From Bacteroidaceae bacterium (lineage in GTDB: Bacteria > Bacteroidota > Bacteroidia > Bacteroidales > Bacteroidaceae): a stretch of 5,449 nt of DNA. Below are positions 4,575-5,449 of this stretch, piece after piece (positions within the stretch are counted from its first letter, which is position 1; each line of letters begins with the position of its first letter). The notes under the pieces were generated by a model that had not been told where the DNA came from, made no database searches, and worked only from the letters and a program-made list of their open reading frames with translations. The stretch is from positions 1-5,449 of the forward strand of contig JAFYYO010000422.1 in assembly GCA_017557475.1 (NCBI GenBank), given 5' to 3'. The translations under genes were made by a program, and so were the position numbers.

Positions 4575-5449
4575 TTGAAGAAAGTCCTTTCCATAGTTCT
4601 CTTTGTCCTGTCTTCTCTGTCTCTCTCGGCTCAGATTAACACGGATCGCGTCCTTTTGATGGGGCGAAATGCTTTGTATTATGAGGACTATGTGCTTGCC
4701 ATTCAGCGCTTCAATATGGTGATTAACGTGAAGCCCTGGTTGGGAGAGCCCTACTTCTACAGGGCTTTGGCGAAGTATTATCTCGAGGACTATCAGGGAG
4801 CGGAAATCGACTGCAACAATGCTGTGGAACGCAATCCTTATGCCCTCAACCATTATGTTCTGCGAGCACTTTGTCGCATCAACCAGAATCGTTATGCTTT
4901 GGCAGAGGAAGATTATCGCAAAGCAATTGCCATCAATCCACTTGATCATAATTGTTGGCACAATATTGTCCTTTGCCAGATAGAACTCAAGGAATACGAA
5001 AGGGCTGACTCTTCGCTTGATGTGATGCTTCGTCATTGGCCGAAAGAGACTGAGCAATACACGATGAAGGCACAGGTCTCCTTGCTTCGGACGGATACCA
5101 TTCAGGCAGAGAAGTGGACAGACCAAGCTCTCGAACTGGACGAATATGATGGTCGTGCTTGGAGCATGAAGGCAATGTTCCAGGCTAATCGAGAGGAATA
5201 CAAGGAGGCAGAGTCGTCGCTCGACAAAGCTATCTTGCAATTACCCAGAATGGCAGGGCTTTATGTCAATCGTGCTTTGACGCGTTACAATCAGGACAAC
5301 CTCAGGGGAGCAATGTCTGATTATGATGCTTGTCTTGACCTTGAGCCTCATAACTATCTTGCTCACTACAATCGAGGCTTGCTTCGTGCTCAAGTAGGTG
5401 AAGACAACCTCGCAATCGAGGACTTCAACTTTGTGCTTAGTCTTGAGCC
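4575..5449 (+). CDS. Secreted tetratricopeptide-repeat (TPR) protein, 3' end outside window
   Basis: The frame is open from TTG at 4575 to the window end (291 codons and 2 bases), with the C-terminus missing. The N-terminus (KKVLSIVLFVLSSLSLSAQ) is a clear signal peptide with cleavage probably SLSA|Q at 19/20, so the protein is periplasmic or outer-membrane associated. About eight consecutive 34-residue TPR units follow from ~residue 25, with the expected Tyr/Ala/Gly pattern: for example YFYRALAKYYLEDYQGAEID, NRYALAEEDYRKAIAINP, EEYKEAESSLDKAILQLP, VNRALTRYNQDNLRGAMSDY and NRGLLRAQVGEDNLAIEDF. TPRs are protein-protein scaffolds; the partner is unknown. The TTG start is chosen because an in-frame TAA sits directly before it (4572-4574) and the next ATG (4659) would remove the signal peptide. 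From general knowledge a TPR gene commonly sits between def and thrS in Bacteroidetes, so thrS may follow. Confidence 0.88.
   Translation, partial: MKKVLSIVLFVLSSLSLSAQINTDRVLLMGRNALYYEDYVLAIQRFNMVINVKPWLGEPYFYRALAKYYLEDYQGAEIDCNNAVERNPYALNHYVLRALCRINQNRYALAEEDYRKAIAINPLDHNCWHNIVLCQIELKEYERADSSLDVMLRHWPKETEQYTMKAQVSLLRTDTIQAEKWTDQALELDEYDGRAWSMKAMFQANREEYKEAESSLDKAILQLPRMAGLYVNRALTRYNQDNLRGAMSDYDACLDLEPHNYLAHYNRGLLRAQVGEDNLAIEDFNFVLSLE

Noticed and set aside
4548..5240. 230-codon open frame on the minus strand
   Set aside because: It is antisense to the TPR gene, whose frame has a signal peptide and eight clear TPR units; the minus-strand translation shows no recognisable domain.

Overview
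The window looks like chromosomal DNA of a Bacteroidetes bacterium, most likely order Bacteroidales and possibly Prevotella-like. The visible reasons are promoters of the Bacteroidetes type (TAnnTTTG with a TTG-like upstream box), A-rich leaders without Shine-Dalgarno sequences, a small SPOR-domain lipoprotein, a YtxH / holin-family membrane operon, and the order ruvX, def, TPR protein that is common in this group. The genus is an inference. I see no transposase, integrase, tRNA, rRNA or CRISPR array.

Layout. Positions 1-1646 (+) hold the 3' end of a gene whose product ends in a ricin/beta-trefoil-like domain, followed with a 1-base overlap by a secreted alpha/beta-hydrolase (esterase/peptidase type). 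Positions 1661-1780 hold a 22-bp-period repeat array lying between convergent genes. Positions 2630-1786 (-) hold a tightly packed three-gene membrane operon: YtxH protein, DUF1469-type 'holin family' protein, and an 89-aa basic protein coupled by an ATGA overlap. Positions 2631-2836 are a divergent promoter region in which both promoters carry the same 17-nt motif. Positions 2837-3325 (+) encode a SPOR lipoprotein. A strong hairpin at 3349-3383 is followed by ruvX (3403-3828, GTG start) and def (3848-4408). A second copy of the 22-bp array (4411-4509) follows def, and then a secreted TPR protein starts at a probable TTG codon (4575) and runs off the window end.

The genes are mostly ordinary: cell-envelope upkeep (YtxH/holin operon, SPOR protein, TPR protein), nucleic-acid and protein maturation (RuvX, peptide deformylase), and secreted hydrolysis (esterase and its lectin-like neighbour).

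The least explained structure is the pair of intergenic arrays. Each unit is an 8-bp near-palindrome (TTGGCCAA / TTTGCAAA class) alternating with a 14-bp imperfect palindrome around C(G/A)TG (for example CATAACGTGTTATG). The arms change together between units, the period is exactly 22 bp, and both arrays share the same left edge (CAGCCTxGTTGG) and right edge (TCGTTG). They look like one defined intergenic element inserted or maintained just after stop codons.
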